Shown here: piece after piece, positions 40,607 through 48,108 of the stretch
How positions within the stretch are numbered: position 1 is the stretch's first letter
Layout of the letters: every line of letters begins with the position of its first letter
Source: Pengzhenrongella sicca
Lineage (GTDB): Bacteria > Actinomycetota > Actinomycetes > Actinomycetales > Cellulomonadaceae
Direction of reading: 5' to 3'
Assembly (NCBI RefSeq): GCF_017569225.1
Contig: NZ_CP071868.1
Span: forward strand, 3,472,001-3,536,000
DNA: 64,000 bases
Translations under genes and position numbers: made by a program
Notes under the pieces: generated by a model
The model's database searches: none
Told to the model about the DNA's origin: nothing
Seen by the model: the letters and a program-made list of their open reading frames with translations, nothing else

Positions 40607-41428
40607 CTAGTACGGCTCGGACTCGCCCGGCTCGACGTGCGTCGGGTCGAGGACGCGGCGCAGGAACTCGCGCGTGCGCTCCTCCTGCGGGGCCCCGATC
40701 ACCTGGTCCGGGGTGCCCTGCTCGACGATCGTGCCGTCGTCCATGAACACCACGCGCGAGGCGACCTCGCGCGCGAACGCCATCTCGTGGGTCACGACGA
40801 GCATGGTCATGCCCTCCTCGGCGAGGCGGCGCATGACGGTCAGCACGTCGCCCACGAGCTCGGGGTCGAGCGCCGACGTCGGCTCGTCGAAGAGCATGAG
40901 CTCGGGGTCCATGCTGAGCGCGCGAGCGATCGCGACGCGCTGCTGCTGGCCGCCGGACAGCTTCGCGGGGAACTCGTCCATCTTGTCGTCGAGGTTGACG
41001 CGGGCGAGGTTCGCGCGCGCGACGCGGTCCGCCTCCTCGCCGCGCCGGCCCAGCACCTTGTCCTGCGCGATCGTGCAGTTGCGCAACACGGACAGGTGCG
41101 GGAACAGATTGAACTGCTGGAACACCATGCCGACGTGCCGGCGGACCTTGTCGATGTCGACGTCCGGGTCGGTGACCTCGAGCTCGCCGATCCGGACGGT
41201 GCCGGCGGTCGGGGTCTCGAGCAGGTTGACGCACCGCAGCAGGGTGGACTTGCCCGAGCCCGAGGGGCCGATGACGCACACCACCTCGCCCGGGTGCACC
41301 TGCAGGTCGATGCCCTTGAGCACCTCGAGATCGCCGAACGACTTGTGCAGCCCGCGGATGTCGACGAGCGGCTTGCCCTCGACGGGGTCGGGCTGCAGAG
41401 CGGTCGTGGGGGTGGTCAACGCGGTCAC
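40607..41428 (-). CDS. Polar amino acid ABC transporter ATP-binding protein (GlnQ type)
   Basis: A 273-residue ABC ATPase. Walker A '[18 protein letters not shown]' (~52-69), Q-loop '[16 protein letters not shown]', signature '[15 protein letters not shown]', Walker B '[13 protein letters not shown]' and switch '[12 protein letters not shown]' are all typical of the GlnQ/HisP branch. It drives amino acid uptake with the permease upstream. The GTG start at 41428 overlaps the permease stop by four bases (GTGA). Confidence 0.94.
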   Translation of the reverse strand: MTALTTPTTALQPDPVEGKPLVDIRGLHKSFGDLEVLKGIDLQVHPGEVVCVIGPSGSGKSTLLRCVNLLETPTAGTVRIGELEVTDPDVDIDKVRRHVGMVFQQFNLFPHLSVLRNCTIAQDKVLGRRGEEADRVARANLARVNLDDKMDEFPAKLSGGQQQRVAIARALSMDPELMLFDEPTSALDPELVGDVLTVMRRLAEEGMTMLVVTHEMAFAREVASRVVFMDDGTIVEQGTPDQVIGAPQEERTREFLRRVLDPTHVEPGESEPY

Positions 41429-42210
41429 CGGGCCTTTGCTGAGCGAGATTCGAGCCGGCGCACGGCGAAGCCGAGCGGGATCGTGATGATGAGGTAGCAC
41501 AGGCCGGTCACGACCAGCGGCGTCAGGTTGGCGGTCTGGTTCATGGCGTCGCGCCCGAACTTCGTCAGCTCGTACTCGTTCAGCGACAGGCCGAGCAGGT
41601 AGATGAGCGAGGAGTCCTTCGTGAGCAGGATGAGCTCGTTGGTCAGCGGCGGCAGGATGATGCGGAAAGCCTGCGGGATGACGATCGAGACCATCGCCCG
41701 GCCCGAGGACATCCCGAGCGAGCGAGCGGCCTCCATCTGCCCCTTCGGCACGGCCTGGATGCCCGCACGCAGGGTCTCGGCGATGTACGCGCCGCTGACG
41801 AGCCCGAGCGAGAGCATCACGGTCGTGTAGATCCCGAACCGCGTCCCGAACGCGAGCGGGACGCCGAACCCGAACGCGAGGAACACGAGCAGCGCCGGGA
41901 TGCCCCGGAAGAACTCGACGTAGATGTTCGCGATCCACCGGTAGGGCGCAACCGACGAGAGCTTCATCAGCGCCAGCAGCAGGCCGACCGCGAGCGCGAG
42001 CGCGAAGCCGAGCGAGGTGTAGATCACGGTGTTGCGCAGCGCGGTGAGGATGATCCCCGGGAACTGCTCGGCCGCGACGGCCGGGTTCAGCAGCCGGTCG
42101 AAGATGGTGTCCCAGTCCGCGATGAGCGCGATGACGACGAAGGCCGCCACGAGCACCGCATACTGCGTGCCGCGCAGCGTTCGGGCGCGTTGCCGCCTGG
42201 TCAGTGCCAA
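41425..42210 (-). CDS. Polar amino acid ABC transporter permease
   Basis: A 261-residue HisM/GlnP-family permease with about five helices and the family signature '[20 protein letters not shown]' followed by the EAA loop '[20 protein letters not shown]'. I place the start at TTG 42210 because GGAG lies 6 nt upstream ('GGAGAAGACC'). GTG at 42222 is in frame and also possible, but would put that site inside the gene. Only one permease gene is present, so the channel is probably a homodimer. Confidence 0.88.
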   Translation of the reverse strand: MALTRRQRARTLRGTQYAVLVAAFVVIALIADWDTIFDRLLNPAVAAEQFPGIILTALRNTVIYTSLGFALALAVGLLLALMKLSSVAPYRWIANIYVEFFRGIPALLVFLAFGFGVPLAFGTRFGIYTTVMLSLGLVSGAYIAETLRAGIQAVPKGQMEAARSLGMSSGRAMVSIVIPQAFRIILPPLTNELILLTKDSSLIYLLGLSLNEYELTKFGRDAMNQTANLTPLVVTGLCYLIITIPLGFAVRRLESRSAKAR

Positions 42211-42305
42211 GGTCTTCTCCACTCCGCGGGGCGGCCGGTCATGTCGACCGGCCGCCCGCGCCGTCACTTTCGGGTGTGCGGACGTGCTGGTGGTTCGAGC
42301 CGGTC

Positions 42306-43112
42306 TCAGCTCGTCGCGGGAGCGACCCCGAGCCACTTCTCGTAGATCGTGTCGTACGTCCCGTCGCTCGCCAGGCGGGCGAGGGTCGCGTTGACGGCCT
42401 CGAGCAGGTCGGCGTTCCCGGTCTTGACGCCGAGCCCGTACTGCTCGCCGGTGTCGAACTCGGTGACGACCTGGACGTCGTCGTTCTTGGAGACGAAGTC
42501 GAGCAGCACGCCGTTGTCGTTGATCGCGGCGTCGACCTGGCCCGTCTGGACGGCGGTCTGCAGCAGCGCGAGGTCCTCGAACTGGACCAGCTCGGCGCCG
42601 GGCGCCTCGTCCTGCGCGTAGATCTCGCCGGTCGTCGCGGCCTGCACGCCGAGCTTCTTGCCCTCGAGGTCGGCGAGCGTCGCGATGTCCGAGTCGGCCT
42701 TGACCATGAGGGCCTGCGTCGCCTCGAAGTAGGGCTCGGAGAAGTCGAGCGCCTCCTCACGCACGTCGGTGATCGTCATCCCGGCGGCGGCGACGTCGCA
42801 CTTGCCCGTGCTGAGGTCCTCGCCGGTCTGGATGCCCTCGAACGGGGTGTCCACGACCTCGAGCTCGACGTCGAGGTCCGCGGCGATCTCCGCGACGACG
42901 TCGACGTCGAAGCCCACGATCGTGCCGCCGTCGTTGAACTCGAACGGCTCGTACGGGAGGTGAGTGCAGGCGATGAGCTTGCCCGCCTCGACGAGTGGCA
43001 CCCCGCTGTCGGAGGTCGCCGGTGCGTCGCCGCCGCCGCACGCGCTCAGCGCGAGGGCGGCCACAGCGGACAGGGCAACGAGGGTGCCGATTCGACGAGT
43101 GGGAGTGCGCAC
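42306..43112 (-). CDS. Polar amino acid ABC transporter substrate-binding lipoprotein (SBP family 3)
   Basis: A 268-residue exported lipoprotein. The signal 'RRIGTLVALSAVAALALSAC' ends in a lipobox. The mature protein has the family 3 pattern: 'EPFEFNDGGTIVGFDVDVVA', 'CDVAAAGMTITDVREEALDF' and 'LGVQAATTGEIYA'. The 'RxxE/D' type of ligand contact cannot be assigned confidently, so the amino acid is unknown. The GTG start at 43112 is preceded by GGAGG at 43117-43121. It heads a three-gene uptake operon. Confidence 0.92.
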   Translation of the reverse strand: MRTPTRRIGTLVALSAVAALALSACGGGDAPATSDSGVPLVEAGKLIACTHLPYEPFEFNDGGTIVGFDVDVVAEIAADLDVELEVVDTPFEGIQTGEDLSTGKCDVAAAGMTITDVREEALDFSEPYFEATQALMVKADSDIATLADLEGKKLGVQAATTGEIYAQDEAPGAELVQFEDLALLQTAVQTGQVDAAINDNGVLLDFVSKNDDVQVVTEFDTGEQYGLGVKTGNADLLEAVNATLARLASDGTYDTIYEKWLGVAPATS

Positions 43113-43264
43113 AGTGCCTCCAAGATGACGGGATCGGGCGCGCGGTGCGCGACCCGGAGGGGGCAAAATGCCATCGCCCGTGCCCAGATCGTAGTGCGGG
43201 TGAGCGTGCGGGCGGTCCGGGTGCCCACCGTGGGCCCCTCCCGGCGTGTGCCACGATGCCTGGC

Positions 43265-43903
43265 ATGCGCCTCGACCACGTCGCCTACGCCGCCGAGCCC
43301 GACGGCCTCCGCTCGACCGCCGCACGCCTCGGCGCCGCTCTCGGGGTGGTGCCGATCGACGGCGGCGTGCACCCCCGGTTCGGCACCCGGAACGTCATCC
43401 TCCCGCTCGCCGAGGGGCGCTACGTCGAGGTTGTCGAGGTGCTCGACCACCCGTCGTCCGACAAGGCGCCGTTCGGGCAGGCGGTGCGGGCCCGCTCGGA
43501 GACGGGCGGCGGGTGGCTGTGCTGGGTCGTCGCCGTCGACGACCTCGCGCCCTTCGAGCGCCAGCTCGGGTACGACGCGCCCCCGGGCAACCGGCGTCGG
43601 CCCGACGGGGTGGAGCTGCGCTGGCACCAGATCGGCGTCAAGGGCCTGGTCACGGACCCCCAGCTGCCCTACGTGCTGCGGTGGGACACGCCCGCGGCGC
43701 TGCACCCGTCGGTCGGAGGCCGGCCCGACGTCCGGATCGCGGGGCTCCAGATCGCCGGCGATCCCGACCGGGTCCGGACCTGGCTCGGCCTCGACCCGGA
43801 GTACACCCCGACGTCGGTCGAGTTCACGTTCGTCGCCCCGCACGGCACCCCGGGGCTCCTCGCGGTGTCGTTCGAGACGTCCGCGGGCGTCGTGCAGATT
43901 TAG
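43265..43903 (+). CDS. VOC (glyoxalase-like) superfamily protein
   Basis: A 212-residue protein starting 'MRLDHVAYAAEPDGL', the usual first beta strand of a glyoxalase-like module. 'GTRNVILPLAEGRYVEVVEV' supplies the Glu-rich second strand. The ~100-residue C-terminal half looks like a second, diverged module. The fold often binds a metal and hydrophobic metabolite; the substrate is unknown. CACGAT at 43252-43257 ends 7 nt before the ATG without a ribosome-binding site. It is followed 28 bp later by the xylanase gene. Confidence 0.82.
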   Translation: MRLDHVAYAAEPDGLRSTAARLGAALGVVPIDGGVHPRFGTRNVILPLAEGRYVEVVEVLDHPSSDKAPFGQAVRARSETGGGWLCWVVAVDDLAPFERQLGYDAPPGNRRRPDGVELRWHQIGVKGLVTDPQLPYVLRWDTPAALHPSVGGRPDVRIAGLQIAGDPDRVRTWLGLDPEYTPTSVEFTFVAPHGTPGLLAVSFETSAGVVQI

Positions 43904-43931
43904 CCGATCGAGCAGATCTCAGGGAGCGCCC

Positions 43932-45140
43932 ATGCAGCTCGTCGCCGTGCCCACCCCGCCGGCCCTGGCGCACCGCACCGCGCGGACGGCGGTCACGGTG
44001 GCGGGTCCGGACGGCCGACCCGCGGCCGACGCCGAGGTCACGGTCGAGCAGCGCCGGCACGAGTTCGCGTTCGGGAACTCCGGCTTCGACTTCGTGCCGC
44101 CGCCCGGCGACGAGAACGCCGAACCTGGCGGGCCGCTCGCCGGCCTGTGGCTGGACCTGTTCAACACCGCGACGCTGCCGTTCTACTGGCGCGACGTCGA
44201 GCCGGTGCGGGGCCGCCCCGACACGGCGCGGCTGCTGCGCGCCGCGCGGTGGCTGGTCGATCACGGCTGCGCGGTCAAGGGTCACCCGCTCGCGTGGCAC
44301 ACGCTGGCCCCGCAGTGGCTGCTCCCCCTGCCCGAGGACGAGGTCGCGGCCGCCGTCGTCGACCGGATCACGCGCGAGGTGACCGGCTTCGCCGGGGTGA
44401 TCGACACCTGGGACGCGATCAACGAGGTCGTCATCATGCCCAGGTTCGACCGCGAGGCGAACGGCCTCACCCGGCTCTGCGCGCGCGACGGCCGCGTGGC
44501 CACGGTGGCGCGCACGTTCGACGCCGCCCGCGCCGCGAATCCGCGCGCCACCCTGCTGCTCAACGACTTCGACCTGTCGGCCGAGTACGAGCAGCTCATC
44601 GAGGACTGCCTCGCCGCCGGGATCCGCATCGACGCGCTCGGGCTGCAGACCCACATGCATCAGGGCTACTGGGGCGAGGACCGCACGCTCGCCATGCTCG
44701 ACCGGTTCGCGCGGTTCGGGCTGCCGCTGCACCTAACCGAGACGACCCTGGTCTCCGGCCACGTGATGCCCGCCGAGATCGAGGACCTCAACGACTACGT
44801 GATCGACGACTGGCCGTCGACCCCGGCGGGCGAGGAGCGGCAGGCGGACGAGATCGCCCGGCACTACCGCACGCTGCTCGGCCATCCGGCCGTGCAGTCG
44901 GTGACCTACTGGGGCCTGTCCGACGACGGCGCGTGGCTCGGCGCCCCGGCGGGGCTCGTGCGCGCGGACGGCACGCCGAAGCCTGCCTACGACGCGCTGC
45001 ACGCGCTGATCAAGGGGGCGTGGTGGTTGCCGCCGACGTCGGTGCGCACCGACGGAGACGGTCGCTTCGAGCTCGAGGGCTTCCGTGGGGACTACGTGGT
45101 GCGCGGTCCCGGCGAACCCGGCGATGTCCGGCTCGGATGA
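43932..45140 (+). CDS. GH10 endo-1,4-beta-xylanase without signal peptide
   Basis: A 402-residue glycoside hydrolase family 10 TIM barrel. Acid/base Glu165 lies in 'TWDAINEV' and nucleophile Glu270 in 'LPLHLTETTLV'; 'VKGHPLAWHTLAPQWL' is a conserved substrate-binding strand. A short N-terminal segment ('DGRPAADAEVTVEQRRHEFA') and a C-terminal beta segment ('TSVRTDGDGRFELEGFRGDY') flank the barrel. No signal peptide is present, so it should act in the cytoplasm on imported xylo-oligosaccharides. AGGGAG precedes the ATG. Confidence 0.9.
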   Translation: MQLVAVPTPPALAHRTARTAVTVAGPDGRPAADAEVTVEQRRHEFAFGNSGFDFVPPPGDENAEPGGPLAGLWLDLFNTATLPFYWRDVEPVRGRPDTARLLRAARWLVDHGCAVKGHPLAWHTLAPQWLLPLPEDEVAAAVVDRITREVTGFAGVIDTWDAINEVVIMPRFDREANGLTRLCARDGRVATVARTFDAARAANPRATLLLNDFDLSAEYEQLIEDCLAAGIRIDALGLQTHMHQGYWGEDRTLAMLDRFARFGLPLHLTETTLVSGHVMPAEIEDLNDYVIDDWPSTPAGEERQADEIARHYRTLLGHPAVQSVTYWGLSDDGAWLGAPAGLVRADGTPKPAYDALHALIKGAWWLPPTSVRTDGDGRFELEGFRGDYVVRGPGEPGDVRLG

Positions 45141-45153
45141 GAGGCTCGGTGCC

Positions 45154-45891
45154 ATGCCACCCGCCGATCCGAAGGCCGACCTCCGCCGCTACCTGCAGGA
45201 GGCGCGCGAGGCGCTGCTGCGCAAGCTCGACGGGATCACCGAGTACGACGCCCGCCGCCCCCTGACCGCGACCGGGACCAACCTGCTCGGGCTCGTCAAG
45301 CACGTGGCGAGCGTCGAGCTCGGGTACTTCGGCGAGACCTTCGAGCGCCCGCACGGCGTGCCGCTCCCGTGGCTGGACGAGGGCGCCGAGCCGAACGCGG
45401 ACATGTGGGCGACCCCCGAGCAGTCGCACGCCGAGATCGTCGCGCTCTACCACCGCGCCTGGGCGCACTCCGACGCGACGATCGACGCGCTCGACCTCGA
45501 CGCCGTCGGCCACGTGCCGTGGTGGTCGCCCGAGCGCAACGAGGTCACGCTGCTGCGGATCCTCGCGCACATGATCGCCGAGACCAGCCGGCACGCGGGT
45601 CACGCGGACATCGTCCGCGAGCTCATCGACGGGCAGGTCGGGCTGCGCGCGGCGAACGACAACCTGCCGGCCGGCGACGCGGCGTGGTGGGCCGACTACC
45701 GCGAGCGGCTAGAGCGGGCGGCGCGGGCCGCCGGTCCGGTGGCTCCCCCCGGCGGCGCCCAGGCCTACTCGGTCGTCGGCGTCGAGGGGGCGGTCGCATT
45801 CGAGGGCGACGCCTCCGGCGGCGTGCCGATCGCGCTCGCGCAGCCGGACTCCCCCGCGAAGATCGTCAGGTCCACGCCCGAGAACCTGTAG
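45154..45891 (+). CDS. DinB family protein with an anomalous C-terminal tail
   Basis: A 245-residue protein. Residues 1-185 form a DinB/DUF664 four-helix bundle with metal-site histidines in 'GLVKHVASVELGYFGE' (His50) and 'MIAETSRHAGHADIVRE' (His148, His151). Such proteins are often thiol-dependent enzymes; the substrate is unknown. About 50 residues after 'RAARAAGPVAPPGG' are not typical of the family, and that DNA is also well formed as coding on the opposite strand (45765-45959). The gene may have lost its original stop. GAGGCT at 45141-45146 lies 7 nt before the ATG. Confidence 0.82.
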   Translation: MPPADPKADLRRYLQEAREALLRKLDGITEYDARRPLTATGTNLLGLVKHVASVELGYFGETFERPHGVPLPWLDEGAEPNADMWATPEQSHAEIVALYHRAWAHSDATIDALDLDAVGHVPWWSPERNEVTLLRILAHMIAETSRHAGHADIVRELIDGQVGLRAANDNLPAGDAAWWADYRERLERAARAAGPVAPPGGAQAYSVVGVEGAVAFEGDASGGVPIALAQPDSPAKIVRSTPENL

Positions 45892-46041
45892 AAGCTCCCG
45901 CCGTCGGGCAACGTCGTCGACAGGCCTCGTGCGACGCCGATCACGCGGTCGTTGACCACGGCTCCGGGTGGTCGGCTCCGATCGCGTCGGCAGCGTCGGC
46001 TGTGCCTACTCTCACGTCGCCACTATGGCTGGCCGCCTGGT

Positions 46042-46164
46042 CGAGGTAGTCCTTCCGGGGCGAGGTAGTCCTTCCGGGGCGAGGTAGTCCTTCGTGAGGG
46101 ACTACCTCGCCGGGGAGGGACTACCTCACCGGGGAGGGACTACCTCGAGGCCGGCCCGGGGCCG
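46042..46164. repeat. 19-bp inverted-repeat array, copy 1 (three forward and three reverse units)
   Basis: Three forward units of CGAGGTAGTCCTTCCGGGG start at 46042, 46061 and 46080 (period 19; the third ends in TTCGTGA). Three reverse units of GAGGGACTACCTCGCCGGG start at 46096, 46115 and 46134. The whole block can fold into one long hairpin. It is followed by a G+C tail CCGGCCCGGGGCCG (46151-46164). A shorter copy lies at 46826-46891, so the pair flanks a broken gene. The 45892-46209 gap holds nothing else recognisable. Confidence 0.85.
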
Positions 46165-46209
46165 AACTACCCGACGGGCGACACCTGGCGCGGCCATGCG
46201 CCGCTCGGC

Positions 46210-46684
46210 TCAGTCGACCGGCCGGACTCCCGTGGCCTCCGCCGTGGCTGGCGTCTGGAACGCCTTCGCCCACAGGCGCATGAGCGCTTCCTGAGCACCC
46301 TCAAGGTTCTGCCCGAGCGCCTGCTGCTGGATCTCGCGCTGCTCGGAGCTCCAGTCGGGCACCTCGGGCACCTCGGGCACCTCGGGCACCTCGGGCACCT
46401 CGGGCACCTCGGGCACCTCGGGCCGGAGCATCACGTCGAACTCGAACTCACGCCCGATCCTGGCCCGTAGGCGCAGACGCCGGCGGGGCACCAGACGTCG
46501 AGAACCCCAGTGCCGTCGTCGGCTCGAGCTCCGCCGGCATCCGCAGCGGGAGGATCGCCGCGCGGATCTCCTCGAGGACGGCGTCGACGTCTTCCGGCGG
46601 CCGGATCGGCGCCAGGCCCGCCGCGACGTAGGCCGCCGCCAAGCGCGCAACGGAACGGTCGATGAGCAAGTCCTGACCAGCCAT
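46210..46684 (-). pseudogene. Hypothetical protein gene with apparent frameshifts and an (EVP)n repeat
   Basis: Not recognised. The N-terminal part reads well in one frame from ATG 46684 ('MAGQDLLIDRSVARLAAAYV', '...AILPLRMPAELE'), the middle in a second ('DDGTGVLDVWCPAG') and the C-terminal part in a third ('REFEFDVML', seven EVP repeats, 'WSSEQREIQQQALGQNLEGA', 'AFQTPATAEATGVRPVD'). Two indels around 46480-46540 would restore one protein of about 158 residues. The total span is not a multiple of three, consistent with a broken gene or sequence errors. It is flanked by the two 19-bp inverted-repeat arrays. Confidence 0.5.
46357..46419. repeat. Seven tandem 9-bp units encoding (Glu-Val-Pro)n
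   Basis: GGGCACCTC is repeated seven times without error, read on the minus strand as Glu-Val-Pro within the broken gene at 46210-46684. Perfect units suggest recent slippage expansion, so copy number probably varies between strains. Confidence 0.9.
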
Positions 46685-46825
46685 GAAGCACCTATCGGCA
46701 CTGGCCCGATGCGAGTTGAGCCGCAGCCTCCCCACCGCCGCAGCCTCCCACGATGGTCGCCCTCGCCCATCGAACGCCACCCTGCGGATGAGCGCGAGGA
46801 CCGTGCCGAGTTCGTCCCTCCGGGT

Positions 46826-46891
46826 CGAGGTAGTCCTTCGTGATGGACTACCTCGCCGGGGAGGGACTACCTCGCGGCCGACCCGGGGCCG
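46826..46891. repeat. 19-bp inverted-repeat array, copy 2 (short form)
   Basis: One forward unit CGAGGTAGTCC (46826-46836), the same TTCGTGA loop, and two reverse units (46845-46855, 46861-46873), followed by the tail CGACCCGGGGCCG. The 66-bp block matches the inner part and tail of the array at 46042-46164 in the same orientation. The rest of 46781-47066 shows no gene. Confidence 0.8.
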
Positions 46892-47066
46892 CTAGAACGC
46901 ACCCCTGGACGATGGCGAGTGACGGTCCGCGACGAGAACGGGACTTGACCTCCACCGAGTCCGCCCCGGTCGATCTGCTCGAGCGACCGATCCGGCGCCT
47001 GTCGCTCGCTGAGGGGGCCGCCTGCCGAGGGCGCCCTGACCGCTGGACCTGACGGGTCGGCCGGGA

Positions 47067-47996
47067 TCAGCCGGGCGTCAGCCCCGTACCTGTCGCGATC
47101 GCCGCGCGGCTGTTCTCGCGCACCACGTCGAGGAAGGTGGACGCTGCGCCGGAGACCCTCCGGCCACGTCGGCGAGCGATCGCGATGGACCAGCGCAGGT
47201 CGATCCACGATGCGGTGAGCGGGACCAGCGCGTCAGAGGCCTGGACCAGGTTCTCGGTGACGAAGCCGACACCCGTGCCGGCGGCGATGTACGTCGCGAC
47301 GAGCTCGAGGTGGGCGACCTCGACGTGGGTCCGGCGTCGGACCTGGGTGTGGGCGAACCGCTCGTCCGTCGCCCGGCGCGTACTGAACCCGTGCGGGAAC
47401 TCGACGAAGTCGACGCCGTCGAACTCCTCGACGGGGATGTCATCGGTGCGCCCCGCCCAAGGGTGCGAACGCCCGCAGCACAGCAGATAGCGCCCCGCGA
47501 CAAGCGGCTCGAACACGATCTCCGGAGGGTGGGCGAACGGGAGCGGGAGGACGACGAAGCTCAGGTCAAGGTCCCCGGCGACGATGTCGCCCAGCAGGCC
47601 TTCGCTGCCGTTCGTCGCAGTGCGCACGATGATGTCGATGCCCGGATGCTGCGCGTGCAGAGTGGTCACGGCCCTGGCGACGCCGAGCATGTCGGGGATC
47701 ACCAGCACGCCGACAGCTACGGTGCCGGCAACGCCGCCGCCGAGCTTGGCGGCGTCCTCGCGGGCGCGGTTGAAGGCGTCGACGGCGGCGCGCGCCGACT
47801 CGAGGAACGAGCGCCCCTCGGCCGTGAGCTGCACCGACCGGGTGCGCCGGTCGAACAGCCGGAAGCCGAGCTGGCGTTCGAGGCTCGCCACCGACGCCGA
47901 GACCGACGACTGCACGAGGTGCAGCCGAACCGCAGCACGGGTGAACCCGCCCTCCTCGGCGACCGCGACGAACGTCTCGAGCATCCGGAGATCCAT
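47067..47996 (-). CDS. LysR-type transcriptional regulator
   Basis: A 309-residue regulator starting MDLRMLETFVAVAEEGGFTR. The winged helix-turn-helix (~1-60, 'AVRLHLVQSSVSASVASLER') is followed by the periplasmic-binding-like effector domain (~90-300). It is transcribed divergently from the flavoprotein gene at 48109 with 112 bp between starts, the classical arrangement in which a LysR protein controls its neighbour. TACCAT at 48003-48008 lies 6 nt before the ATG. The effector is unknown. Confidence 0.93.
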   Translation of the reverse strand: MDLRMLETFVAVAEEGGFTRAAVRLHLVQSSVSASVASLERQLGFRLFDRRTRSVQLTAEGRSFLESARAAVDAFNRAREDAAKLGGGVAGTVAVGVLVIPDMLGVARAVTTLHAQHPGIDIIVRTATNGSEGLLGDIVAGDLDLSFVVLPLPFAHPPEIVFEPLVAGRYLLCCGRSHPWAGRTDDIPVEEFDGVDFVEFPHGFSTRRATDERFAHTQVRRRTHVEVAHLELVATYIAAGTGVGFVTENLVQASDALVPLTASWIDLRWSIAIARRRGRRVSGAASTFLDVVRENSRAAIATGTGLTPG

Positions 47997-48108
47997 CCCG
48001 CGATGGTATCGGCGCAGTCGATCAATCCCATCTCTATTTCCTGTTCGACATCCATGTTTGCTCCATGAACCCTTGGTCATGTCGCTCCCCTCTCTTGAAA
48101 GGACTGTC
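47997..48108. promoter_or_regulatory. LysR/flavoprotein divergent control region
   Basis: This A+T-richer gap contains TCCATG at 48051-48056 and again at 48062-48067, spaced 11 bp (one helical turn), as expected for regulator half-sites. A TACCAT hexamer at 48003-48008 (minus strand) serves the LysR gene, and GAAAGGA at 48097-48103 is the ribosome-binding site of the flavoprotein gene. The LysR operator itself is not proven. Confidence 0.45.

Noticed and set aside
46042-46164. Possible CRISPR array
   Set aside because: The 19-bp units are adjacent without unique spacers, half are inverted, and no cas gene is present.
46840-47052. Plus-strand small protein reading MMDYLAGEGLP...
   Set aside because: The similar peptide also appears at 46094 because both are translations of the 19-bp repeat, not of a gene.
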